From contig NZ_CP071456.1 in assembly GCF_017352135.1 (NCBI RefSeq), forward strand, positions 186,001-250,000: a DNA stretch of 64,000 bases. Direction: 5' to 3'. Position numbers and translations under genes: made by a program. Positions 44,569-52,280 of this stretch are shown piece after piece. Under the pieces are notes generated by a model. It was given only the letters and a program-made list of their open reading frames with translations, made no database searches and was not told the DNA's origin. Source of the DNA: Rhizobium lentis (GTDB lineage Bacteria; Pseudomonadota; Alphaproteobacteria; Rhizobiales; Rhizobiaceae). How positions within the stretch are numbered: the first letter of the stretch is position 1; every line of letters begins with the position of its first letter.

Positions 44569-45777
44569 CTACCTGTAGGAATAGCCGTGGCTGTGGCGCA
44601 CCAGCTTGCGCGCCCGCGGCACGTAGCGGCTGGCGGCGACGGCCTCGGCACCCATCACCGCATAGCGCGGCTCGAACAGCTTTTTGAGGACCGAGACATC
44701 GCCGTTCGAATCCGTCGCCTCGAGCTCGGACTCAACGAGGTCGAAAACGGTGAATTCGGCTTGCGCGCCGACCGCAAGCCGGTCCTCCATCGACAGCTTG
44801 ATGACCGATGCCGGCGCATGGGTGACGGCCTCCACCACCTTGTCGAAGGGCATGCCGACGCTCAACAGCTTCGACATCGTCGTCGCCAGATCCCAGACGG
44901 GGAAGTTCATCGAATGGCCATGCAGGTCGGTCGAGATCGAAAACGGCAGCAGCCCGCGAGCGATTGCCGCTTCGGCGACCTTGAAGGAGAAGGAGGCGCC
45001 GCCATGGCCGATATCGAGGCGGATGCCTTCCCTGGCGCACCGCTCGGCCAGATAGAAGAGATCTTCGTCCTCCATGATGCTCGAACCGGCCTTGCCGTTG
45101 AAGCAGTGCGTGACGACATCGCCGGGGCCGAGGATTTCGAGCACTTCGTCATAGAGCGCCGGCGGCTCGCCGACATGCACCATCATCGGCACTTTCAGAA
45201 TCTTGGCGATCTTCTTGCCGAGCTTAACGGGGGTGACGCCCCAGGAACCGGTAATGACGTGGCTGGCGCGCACCTTGATGCCGACGATGTGCTCGCTGTT
45301 TTCGGCATAGACTTCGAGGATGCGGTCGAGATCGATATCTCTAATATCCCTGAGTTCCGCGACGCGGTTGCAGGCGACGAGACCGATCGAGCCGAGATTC
45401 AGGAAGGCCTTGATGCGCTCGCGCGAGGGCTCGATGATATATTCGCGGAAGCCATGGAAATTCGCCTCGCCGGCCGAACCAGCATCGACCAGGGTGGTGA
45501 CGCCGCGCTCGAGACCGCATTCGGAAGGCCGGATGGAAATATCGGTGCCGCCGTGCCAGATGTGCACATGCAGATCGATCCAGCCGGGCGAGACGAAGGC
45601 GCCCTTGCCGTCGATGCGCGTCACCTCATCGGAAACCGCCAGCGACGGCCCGATCCCGGCAATCCTGCCCTCGGAATTGACGAGAATGTCGATCACCCCG
45701 TCGCCCGCCCCGGAACCGAAAGCCATCGGCTTAACGTTAGTGAGCAGAAGCGGCTTCTTCGCCTGGTCGCCGTACAT
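44569..45777 (-). CDS. Amidohydrolase/deacetylase-type metallohydrolase (COG3964-like)
   Basis: A 402-residue amidohydrolase-superfamily TIM barrel. The binuclear metal site is visible: H70 and H72 (DLHVHIW), K168 as the probable carboxylated lysine (VGIKVRASH), H201 (VHVGEPP), H224 (VVTHCFNG) and D284 (STDLHGHS). The group is often found with SelA-like PLP enzymes in catabolic operons, and one such enzyme is encoded at 12164 under a matching promoter. Probable role: removing an acyl or carbamoyl group from an amino acid-type substrate. AAAGGAAAG precedes ATG 45777. An in-frame start at 45873 would extend into the promoter/operator region. Confidence 0.85.
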   Translation of the reverse strand: MYGDQAKKPLLLTNVKPMAFGSGAGDGVIDILVNSEGRIAGIGPSLAVSDEVTRIDGKGAFVSPGWIDLHVHIWHGGTDISIRPSECGLERGVTTLVDAGSAGEANFHGFREYIIEPSRERIKAFLNLGSIGLVACNRVAELRDIRDIDLDRILEVYAENSEHIVGIKVRASHVITGSWGVTPVKLGKKIAKILKVPMMVHVGEPPALYDEVLEILGPGDVVTHCFNGKAGSSIMEDEDLFYLAERCAREGIRLDIGHGGASFSFKVAEAAIARGLLPFSISTDLHGHSMNFPVWDLATTMSKLLSVGMPFDKVVEAVTHAPASVIKLSMEDRLAVGAQAEFTVFDLVESELEATDSNGDVSVLKKLFEPRYAVMGAEAVAASRYVPRARKLVRHSHGYSYR

Positions 45778-45877
45778 AAAATGCTTTCCTTTCGAAGTCT
45801 CGAGCCGGGATCGCTCTCGGTCATCGTCTGCGGTCATTATGGAAGGCTGGGAACCAGAAACGGCGATTACCATTAAT

Positions 45878-45888
45878 CCATAATTATG
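45878..45888 (-). promoter_or_regulatory. Candidate IclR operator 2 (CCATAATTATG)
   Basis: Contains the perfect palindrome CATAATTATG (45879-45888). It lies 19 nt downstream of the -10 box, exactly the spacing found at the SBP operon promoter (operator 17638-17648). Confidence 0.55.
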
Positions 45889-45907
45889 ATATATAAATCT
45901 TTATAAT

Positions 45908-45935
45908 AGAATAAAGTGGCAGGTAGCGCTGTCAA
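45908..45935 (-). promoter_or_regulatory. Sigma70-type promoter of the amidohydrolase gene
   Basis: On the minus strand: TTGACA (45935-45930), 16 nt, TATTCT (45913-45908). Hexamers, spacer length and distance to the operator are the same as at 17668-17695. Between the -10 and operator the two regions also share CTRTTAYAAA. Confidence 0.65.
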
Positions 45936-46032
45936 GAAAAATGCAGCTGCTGTGCCACGCGAAACAGCACTGCCGCCCTTCCTTTTCCGAGGCGCACCAC
46001 CGTGAAAGACTGTGGGAAATCAGCCGTTCGTT

Positions 46033-46902
46033 TCAATCCCGAAGGATCGAATAATCGAGCCGTTCGAGCCTATCGGGATCGGCGAAGGCGTCGATCGCCG
46101 CGATCCGGCCATCGGCGATGGTGAACGCCGCCACGACGCGGATCTGACCCGCGATGCGCACGACGAAGCCGAGCTCGCCCTCGACGATGGCGACTTGCGC
46201 CGCCTGCGCCCGCCCCTTGAACAATTCGGCCACTTGGGCAGCTCCGCGCCTCCCGCCAAAGGCCCCGTATCGAGCCGCTGTCGCATCCGGCCGGAAGACG
46301 ACATCGGGAGCGAGCACTGCGATCAGCGCTTCCACATCGCCGTTGCGCGATGCGGTCAGAAAGGCCTCGGCGATCCTCCGCTTGCCGCCGAGATCGACCT
46401 CCGGCGCTTCGTCCATGCCCTGCACCCGGCGGCGGGCGCGGCTTGCGAGCTGCCGGGTGGCGGCGGACGAACGACCTATGATGGATGCGATCTCGTCGAA
46501 CGGCAGATCGAACATGTCGTGCAGCACGAAGGCGACACGTTCGGCCGGTGCCAGAGTCTGCAGCACGACGAGCAGCGCCAGGCCGATCGAATCGGCAAAG
46601 GCGGCCTCTCGCTCCGGATCCTTGGCGGGATCGGCAATCGCTGCATGGACAGGCATTTCCAGCGGCTCCTCGCGCCGGGTCTTGCGAGCCCGCAGCATGT
46701 CGAGGCAGATGCGGGCGATCACGGTGGTGAGCCAGCCGCCGAGATTGTCGACCGCTGTCGTATCGGTGCGGTTGAGGCGCAGCCAGGTCTCCTGAACGGC
46801 ATCCTCGGCCTCGCTGCGCGAACCAAGCATGCGGTAGGCTGCGGCCCTCAGATGCGCCCGGTTCGCCTCGAATTCATCGGCCAGCCATTTTTTCTCGTTC
46901 AC
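46033..46902 (-). CDS. ECF41-group RNA polymerase sigma factor with SnoaL-like C-terminal domain
   Basis: A 289-residue sigma factor. Sigma2 is at about residues 5-75 (LRAAAYRMLGSRSEAEDAVQETWLRL) and sigma4 at about 105-165 (LAPAERVAFVLHDMFDLPFDEIASIIGRSSAATRQLASRARRRV). The last 110 residues form the SnoaL/NTF2-like extension that regulates this group in place of an anti-sigma factor. The start is GTG 46902 with GGAGGA eight bases upstream; a nearer GTG at 46908 is too close. Divergent from a CMD-family gene with a perfect ECF41 promoter motif in between, the defining genomic context of the group. Confidence 0.9.
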   Translation of the reverse strand: MNEKKWLADEFEANRAHLRAAAYRMLGSRSEAEDAVQETWLRLNRTDTTAVDNLGGWLTTVIARICLDMLRARKTRREEPLEMPVHAAIADPAKDPEREAAFADSIGLALLVVLQTLAPAERVAFVLHDMFDLPFDEIASIIGRSSAATRQLASRARRRVQGMDEAPEVDLGGKRRIAEAFLTASRNGDVEALIAVLAPDVVFRPDATAARYGAFGGRRGAAQVAELFKGRAQAAQVAIVEGELGFVVRIAGQIRVVAAFTIADGRIAAIDAFADPDRLERLDYSILRD

Positions 46903-46929
46903 TGTCACATTCCTCCGCTGCGTTGCGTC
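46903..46929 (+). promoter_or_regulatory. ECF41-type promoter (TGTCACA-N16-CGTC)
   Basis: TGTCACA at 46903-46909, then exactly 16 nt, then CGTC at 46926-46929, reading toward the CMD gene at 47010. This is the motif described for ECF41 sigma factors as I recall it. It begins next to the GTG start of the sigma gene itself. Confidence 0.8.
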
Positions 46930-47009
46930 AAGACCATGACGAATGAAACCCGGCCGGTGTGACAGTGCCGGCGGATCGTCGAACGCAAAACGCATCAAGG
47001 AGACATATC

Positions 47010-47468
47010 ATGCAAGAGAGAATGGGAAATCCCGCCCTCGTCCTCCCCGCAGCCATGCAGGCACTCAATGCCCTCAGCAAGGTGCCGACCGAAACAGGCC
47101 TTTCGCCCAAGCTGCTCGAACTCGTCAATCTGCGCGCCAGCCAGATCAACGGCTGCAGCGTCTGCATCGATGGTCATTGGCGCATTGCCCGCAAACATGG
47201 TGAGACGGATGAGCGCCTTTTTGCCGTCGCGGGCTGGCGCGATGCCCCCTATTATAGCGATGCCGAGCGGGCAGCCCTTGCCTTGACCGAGGCGGTGACC
47301 CGCACCAGCGACCGCGCCGACCCCGTGCCCGACGACATCTGGGACGAGGCGACCCGACATTATGACGGCCGGACGCTTGCCGCTCTCGTCATCGCCATCG
47401 CCAATATCAATGTCTGGAACCGGCTGAACATCGCAACCCGCCAGATCGCCGGCGCCTGGAAACCGTAA
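47010..47468 (+). CDS. CMD/AhpD-family protein, presumed target of the ECF41 sigma factor
   Basis: A 152-residue helical protein with the redox motif CSVCIDGH (about residues 49-56) of the AhpD-like family. AAGGAGA is seven bases before ATG 47010. Carboxymuconolactone decarboxylase-like proteins, oxidoreductases or epimerases are the known partners of ECF41 sigma factors. The role may be removal of peroxides or quinone-type stress compounds, but the family is not settled. It is distinct from the AhpD-like protein at 1629. Confidence 0.87.
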   Translation: MQERMGNPALVLPAAMQALNALSKVPTETGLSPKLLELVNLRASQINGCSVCIDGHWRIARKHGETDERLFAVAGWRDAPYYSDAERAALALTEAVTRTSDRADPVPDDIWDEATRHYDGRTLAALVIAIANINVWNRLNIATRQIAGAWKP

Positions 47469-47478
47469 AGTCGGCTGT

Positions 47479-47504
47479 CGGCAGCGCGTTGCGCTGCGCT
47501 GCCG
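47479..47504. terminator. Hairpin between CMD gene and rhaI
   Basis: CGGCAGCGC (47479-47487) pairs with GCGCTGCCG (47496-47504) across eight bases, between two convergent genes. No T-run is obvious. Confidence 0.55.
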
Positions 47505-47532
47505 CAGCCACGCGATCACTCGGGTTGACAGC

Positions 47533-48825
47533 TCAAATGATGCCGCCGCCGCCGGCAAAGGAGGCCGGACGCTCGGCCGCAACCTTTTTCCGGTAGCCAC
47601 TGGCGCGATAGGCGGCAATCGGGTCGATCGCGCCGCCGGCCCGGCGACGGGCCTCGGCAAGGATCGGCTCGACATCGGCGCGGTAAGCGCGCTTCAGCGT
47701 TTCCGACGCCATCAGCGCATCATTCTCATCCTGGTAGCCTTCGAGCGCCTTGCGGTCGACGAGCAGCGCCTGCGCATAAGCGCGGCGGATTTCGTTGGCG
47801 CTGTTGATCAGGCTCTCGATCGGGTCGGTCACATTGTGCGACTGGTCGATCATATGGGCCGGGTTAAAGTCATTGACGCCGCGCTGCTCGGCATCGACCA
47901 GCTCGTTGAAGACGAGGAACAGCCGGTAGGGATCGATCACGCCGGCGTCGAGATCGTCGTCGCCGTATTTCGAATCGTTGAAGTGGAAGCCGCCGAGCTT
48001 GCCGAACTGGATCAGGCGGGCGACGATCATCTCGATATTGGTGTTCGGGGCATGATGACCGAGATCGACGAGGCAATAGGCCTTGGGGCCGAGCGTCTGG
48101 GCGATCAGATAGTTGGTGCCCCAATCCTGCACGACCGTCGAATAGAAGGCCGGCTCGTACATCTTGTGCTCGGAGAAGAGCTTCCAATCATCGGGCAAGG
48201 CTTTGTAAATGTCAGCCATCGCGCCGAGATAACGCTCGAACGCCTTGGTGAAATTGCTCTGGCCAGGGAAATTGGAGCCATCGCCGATCCAGACGGTGAG
48301 TGCCTTGGAGCCGATCGCCTTGCCGATCTCGATGCATTCGAGATTGTGCTCGACTGCTTGGGCGCGCGTCGCCGCATCGGTATGGCTGAGCGAGCCATAT
48401 TTGTAGGAGTGGGCCTGGCCCGGCGCATCGGAAAAGGTGTTCGAATTCATGGCGTCGAAGCCGAGGCCGAGCGCATCGCCCTTGGCCTTCAACTCCCGCG
48501 CATCCGCCTTGTCCCAGGGAATGTGCAGCGAGACATTCGGCGTTGCCTGCGTCAGCTGATTGATGACGGCGCAATCGTCGAGCTTGTCGAAGACGCCACG
48601 CGGTTCGCCGGTACCCGGAAAGCGGGCGAAACGCGTGCCGCCGGTACCGACACCCCAGGAAGGAACGGCGACGAAGAACTCCGCCACCTTGCGTGTCACC
48701 GCCTCAATATCGACGCCGCGGCGATCAAGCGTCGCACCCAACGCGTCGTAATCGGCTTTCAGCGCCGCCGCCCGCTTTTCATTTTCACTCGCGATCAGAT
48801 CTTGCGCGATCCTGAATTCAGCCAT
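47533..48825 (-). CDS. rhaI: L-rhamnose isomerase
   Basis: A 430-residue TIM-barrel isomerase converting L-rhamnose to L-rhamnulose, of the type found in rhizobia (not the short E. coli RhaA). Recognisable segments are FVAVPSWGVGTGGTRFARFPG near the N-terminus, LTVWIGDGSNFPGQ, LVDLGHHAPNTNIE and GGFHFNDSKYGDDDLDAG with metal-binding histidine and aspartates. In R. leguminosarum rhaI is needed for rhamnose catabolism together with rhaD and the rhaRSTPQUK operon. Here it is separated from rhaD by a 303-base gap holding a pmp3-like gene on the other strand and a repeat, so a separate promoter is possible. Confidence 0.92.
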   Translation of the reverse strand: MAEFRIAQDLIASENEKRAAALKADYDALGATLDRRGVDIEAVTRKVAEFFVAVPSWGVGTGGTRFARFPGTGEPRGVFDKLDDCAVINQLTQATPNVSLHIPWDKADARELKAKGDALGLGFDAMNSNTFSDAPGQAHSYKYGSLSHTDAATRAQAVEHNLECIEIGKAIGSKALTVWIGDGSNFPGQSNFTKAFERYLGAMADIYKALPDDWKLFSEHKMYEPAFYSTVVQDWGTNYLIAQTLGPKAYCLVDLGHHAPNTNIEMIVARLIQFGKLGGFHFNDSKYGDDDLDAGVIDPYRLFLVFNELVDAEQRGVNDFNPAHMIDQSHNVTDPIESLINSANEIRRAYAQALLVDRKALEGYQDENDALMASETLKRAYRADVEPILAEARRRAGGAIDPIAAYRASGYRKKVAAERPASFAGGGGII

Positions 48826-48904
48826 TGTTTCCTCCCACGTCGCGAACCACAGACCCGTGGTTTGCGTTCTAACGCTTACATGTCTTCAAAACTCAGGAGC
48901 TACG

Positions 48905-49063
48905 ATGGACGTTATCCGCATTCTTCTTGCGATCATCCTGCCGCCCCTTGGCGTATTTCTGCAGGTCGGGATCGGCCTGCATTTCTGGCTCAACATATTG
49001 CTGACGCTTTGCGGCTATGTGCCGGGGATCGTCCACGCAATATGGGTGATCCTCCGGAAGTAG
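48905..49063 (+). CDS. Pmp3/UPF0057 (YqaE-like) small membrane protein
   Basis: A 52-residue proteolipid with two membrane spans, typical of the Pmp3/YqaE family: IRILLAIILPPLGVFLQVGIGLHFWLNILLTLCGYVPGIVHAIWVI. The PPLGVF turn and the GxxPGIxHAxW end are diagnostic. GGAG lies five bases before ATG 48905. Family members affect membrane potential and salt or cold tolerance. It lies opposite to and between rhaD and rhaI, so any rhaDI read-through transcript would be antisense to it. Confidence 0.88.
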   Translation: MDVIRILLAIILPPLGVFLQVGIGLHFWLNILLTLCGYVPGIVHAIWVILRK

Positions 49064-49130
49064 CTCTGCCTATTTGCTTTACGCAATTCCGGATGCAAAA
49101 CCGCTGCACACTTTTGCTGGAATTGCTCTA
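49061..49130 (+). repeat. Rhizobial palindromic intergenic repeat (copy 2, inverted)
   Basis: Read on the minus strand this begins TAGAGCAATTCCAGCAAAAG, identical for 20 bases to the copy at 7721 and similar for about 70. Its end provides the TAG stop codon of rhaD. The inner CAATTCC/GGAATTG arms are part of the palindrome. Confidence 0.8.
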
Positions 49131-51224
49131 GCGTGTAAAACTCTGAACGTTGCCGGCGTCGACGTTGATGATGTTGCTGGTCGACTTGGCCGACAGATCG
49201 GACGCCAGGAAATAGACCGCCTCGGCGATATCTTCCGGGAAGACGTTGAGCTTCAGCATCGACCGCTTGCGGTAATGTTCCTCGAGCTCGTCGACCTCGA
49301 TCTTCGAGGAAGCCGCGCGCTGTTCGCGCCACTCGCCGCTCCAGATCTTCGAGCCGCGCAGGACGGCATCGGGGTTGACGGTGTTGACGCGAATGCCGGC
49401 ATCTGCCCCTTCCAGCGCAAGGCAACGGGCGAGATGGATTTCGGCGGCCTTCGCCGTGCAATAGGCAGACGCGTTCGGCGAAGCGGCAAGACCGTTCTTC
49501 GATGCGATGAAGACGACATTTCCGCCGAGCGCCTGACGGCGGAACAGGCGGAAGGCCTCACGCGAGACGAGGAAATAACCGGTCGCCAGAATGTCGATAT
49601 TGCGGTTCCACGTCGAAAGTTCCGTCGTTTCAATCGGCGCCGACGAGGCGATCCCGGCATTCGAAATGAGGATATCGATGCCGCCGAATTCGACGCAGGA
49701 TTCTGCGAAGGACGCGACAACGGCATCTTCCTTGGTGACATCGAGCTTGGCGGTGCGCACGGCGTCCGAGCCGTACTTCTTCACGAACTCGGCCTCCGTC
49801 GATTCAAGTGCCGCCTGATCGATATCGGCGAGCACCACACAGGCGCCCTCGCCGACGAGGCGCGCCGCCGTCGCCCGGCCGATGCCGCCGGCGCCGCCGG
49901 TGACGAAGGCGACGCGGCCGGCAAGGCTCTTCGGCTTCGGCATGCGCTGGAGCTTCGCCTCTTCGAGCAGCCAATATTCGATGTCGAAGGCTTCCTGCTC
50001 CGGCAGGCCCTGATATTCCGAGACCGTAGAGGCGCCGCGCATGACGTTGATGGCGTTGACGTAGAATTCACTGGCGATGCGGGCCGTCGCCTTGTCGCGG
50101 GCGAAGGACAGCATGCCGACTCCCGGCACCAAAAAGATGACGGGATTGGCGTCGCGCATGGCGGGCGAATTGTCATGCCTGCAGTCGTTGTAATAGCGGG
50201 CGTAATCGTCCCGGTAATCTTCCAGCGCCTTGTCGAGACCGGCAACGATCGCATCGACATCCGGCTTGGCCGGATCGAATTCGACGATCAGCGGCCGGAT
50301 CTTGGTGCGCAGGAAATGGTCCGGGCAGCTGGTGCCGAGCGCGCCGAGCGGACGCAGGTTCTTCGAATTGACGAATTCCAGAACCGCATCCTGATCATCG
50401 AAATGGCCGAGCTTGCGCTCCTGCTTGCCGATGCGACCGCGAATTTCGGGCATCAGGCGGGCGGCGATCGCCCGGCGTTCGGCAACCGGCAGGCTCTGCA
50501 CGGCCGCGCCGCCGAAGATCGTCTTGCCCTCGGTCTGACCGGCGAACCATTCGATCGCCTTGTTGATGATATCGAGCGTCAGCTCGTAGCAGGCCTTGGC
50601 GTCGTTGGCCCAGGTGAAGAGACCATGGCTTTCGAGCACGACGCCCTTGGCACTCGGGTTGGCCTTGACGAAAGCTTCGAGATCGAGGCCGAGCTGGAAG
50701 CCGGGGCGGCGCCAAGGCAGCCAGCCGATCTCCTCACCGAAGATCTGCTTGGTCAGCTCCCTGGAATTCTTCGACGCGGCGATTGCGATGATCGCGTCGG
50801 GATGCATATGGTCGACATGGGTAAAAGGCACGAAACCGTGCAGCGGCGTGTCGATCGAGGCGGCGCGGGCATTCAGGTTGAAGGTGCAGTGCGGCAGGAA
50901 ACTGACCATGCGATCTTCATCCTCGACACCCTTGTAGATGCCCTTTAGCGCTTCCAGCTTGTCCTGATAGAGCGTCGCGAAGCCGTCGAGCTTGATGGTG
51001 CCGACGTCGCCGCCCGAGCCCTTGACCCAGAGGACCTTGACTTTCTCACCGGTCAGCGGATCGATTTCCATCACCTTGGCCGAAGTGTTGCCGCCGCCGT
51101 AATTGGTGATGCGCTTGTCGGCGCCGAGCAGATTGGAGCGATAGAGCAGCTTGCCGGGCTCATCGAGACGAGCCGCGTAACCATCATCCCACCGGTTTTC
51201 CAGAAGCCGGACGTTCGCCGCCAT
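49128..51224 (-). CDS. rhaD: Bifunctional rhamnulose-1-phosphate aldolase / L-lactaldehyde dehydrogenase (SDR)
   Basis: A 698-residue two-domain enzyme. The N-terminal class II aldolase part (about 1-400) has the zinc-site sequences HVDHMHPDA and VLESHGLFTW. The C-terminal SDR part (about 425-698) has VTGGAGGIGRATA, ISNAGIASS and the catalytic YCTAKAA. It would split rhamnulose-1-phosphate into DHAP and L-lactaldehyde and oxidise or reduce the latter. This fused RhaD is the form known from rhizobia. The stop codon lies in a dispersed repeat. Divergent from rhaR across a 196-base control region. Confidence 0.93.
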   Translation of the reverse strand: MAANVRLLENRWDDGYAARLDEPGKLLYRSNLLGADKRITNYGGGNTSAKVMEIDPLTGEKVKVLWVKGSGGDVGTIKLDGFATLYQDKLEALKGIYKGVEDEDRMVSFLPHCTFNLNARAASIDTPLHGFVPFTHVDHMHPDAIIAIAASKNSRELTKQIFGEEIGWLPWRRPGFQLGLDLEAFVKANPSAKGVVLESHGLFTWANDAKACYELTLDIINKAIEWFAGQTEGKTIFGGAAVQSLPVAERRAIAARLMPEIRGRIGKQERKLGHFDDQDAVLEFVNSKNLRPLGALGTSCPDHFLRTKIRPLIVEFDPAKPDVDAIVAGLDKALEDYRDDYARYYNDCRHDNSPAMRDANPVIFLVPGVGMLSFARDKATARIASEFYVNAINVMRGASTVSEYQGLPEQEAFDIEYWLLEEAKLQRMPKPKSLAGRVAFVTGGAGGIGRATAARLVGEGACVVLADIDQAALESTEAEFVKKYGSDAVRTAKLDVTKEDAVVASFAESCVEFGGIDILISNAGIASSAPIETTELSTWNRNIDILATGYFLVSREAFRLFRRQALGGNVVFIASKNGLAASPNASAYCTAKAAEIHLARCLALEGADAGIRVNTVNPDAVLRGSKIWSGEWREQRAASSKIEVDELEEHYRKRSMLKLNVFPEDIAEAVYFLASDLSAKSTSNIINVDAGNVQSFTR

Positions 51225-51303
51225 GTCATCCTCCCTACAGGCTTGTGTGGCGCCGCGATCAGCGCGCCCTTTCGCTCACGGTATCGCGCATCAAAAGTGC
51301 GCT

Positions 51304-51322
51304 TGTCAATCGAAAACGATCA
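51304..51322 (-). promoter_or_regulatory. RhaR operator block over the rhaD -35 box
   Basis: On the minus strand the 19 bases TGATCGTTTTCGATTGACA end in the TTGACA -35 box of rhaD. The block at 51358-51376 on the other strand differs at only two positions. A -10 of the type GATAC follows 17-18 bases later. Confidence 0.65.
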
Positions 51323-51357
51323 AATTCGATTATGCTGCATCGCAATATGAAATTTTA

Positions 51358-51376
51358 TGATCGTTTATGATTGACA
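51358..51376 (+). promoter_or_regulatory. RhaR operator block over the rhaR -35 box
   Basis: TGATCGTTTATGATTGACA, ending in the TTGACA -35 box of the rhaR operon; an AATAAA-like -10 follows 17 bases on. It is a near-perfect inverted copy (17 of 19) of the rhaD-side block, so one DeoR-type repressor can control both directions. Confidence 0.65.
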
Positions 51377-51420
51377 GTTTTTAACGGATAAGAAATAAAT
51401 ATGACAAGAGGAGGAGCCCG

Positions 51421-52233
51421 ATGCACGAACGCGAACGCCATCGCATCATCTTAAGCGCCGTTCAGGAAAAGTCCGTGGTGACCATCCAGGACATTTCCGA
51501 GCTCACGGAAGCCTCTGAAGCGACGATCCGGCGCGATATCGCGGCTCTGCATGTGCAGGGCAAGATCCGTCGTGTCCGCGGCGGCGCCGAGGCGGTGCAT
51601 CCGCCGCAGCTCGGCAATCTCGCTGGGCGGCCCTTCCGGGTTTCAGAATCAGTCAATATCGATAAAAAACGCGCAATCGCGCGCGCAGCGGTCGATCTCT
51701 GCGAGGCCGGCGACGCCATCATCATCAATGGCGGCACGACGACCTTCCAGATGGTGCATTACATGGCCGGCCACCGCATGCAGGTGATGACCAATTCTTT
51801 TGCCATCGCCGAACATCTGGTGAAGCATTCCAAGAATACGGTGACGGTACCTGGCGGCGCGATCTATCGCGAGCAAAGCCTTATCCTGTCGCCTTTCGAT
51901 AATGACGCGATCCGCAATTTCTATGCGCGGCGCATGTTCATCGGCGCGCAGGGCGTCGGTCCGCTCGGCATCATGGAGGCGGACGCGCTCATCATCCAGA
52001 GCGAGCAGAAGCTGATGCACCAGGCCGACGAGTTGGTCGTCATGGTCGATTCAAGCAAATTCAATCGCCGGTCGAGCCTCATTCTCTGCGCGCTCGATCG
52101 TGTTTCTATGGTCATCACCGATGACGGGATCTCGGAAGAAGCGGCTCGCATGGTCGAGAACGCCGGCGTTCGCCTCGTCGTCGCCAGCCCGGTGACCCAG
52201 CTTGTGAAGGAGGATTCCTCGTCGGTCGCATAA
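51421..52233 (+). CDS. rhaR: DeoR-family repressor of the rhamnose locus
   Basis: A 270-residue DeoR-type regulator: winged helix at about residues 4-58 (RERHRIILSAVQEKSVVTIQDISELTEASEATIRRDIAALHVQGKIRRVRGGAEAV) and a C-terminal sugar-phosphate sensor domain (GDAIIINGGTTTFQM, VVMVDSSKFNRRSSL). GAGGAG precedes the ATG. First gene of rhaRSTPQUK. In R. leguminosarum RhaR is a negative regulator. Confidence 0.92.
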   Translation: MHERERHRIILSAVQEKSVVTIQDISELTEASEATIRRDIAALHVQGKIRRVRGGAEAVHPPQLGNLAGRPFRVSESVNIDKKRAIARAAVDLCEAGDAIIINGGTTTFQMVHYMAGHRMQVMTNSFAIAEHLVKHSKNTVTVPGGAIYREQSLILSPFDNDAIRNFYARRMFIGAQGVGPLGIMEADALIIQSEQKLMHQADELVVMVDSSKFNRRSSLILCALDRVSMVITDDGISEEAARMVENAGVRLVVASPVTQLVKEDSSSVA

Positions 52234-52280
52234 GGCGCCGCCGGGGTGTGGAAGTCTAATCTTAATGGGAGGAAGTGAAC

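Noticed and set aside
46958..46980. TGTGACA...CGTC as the ECF41 promoter
   Set aside because: The -35-like element has one mismatch and the spacer is only 12 nt. The site at 46903-46929 is a perfect match with 16 nt.
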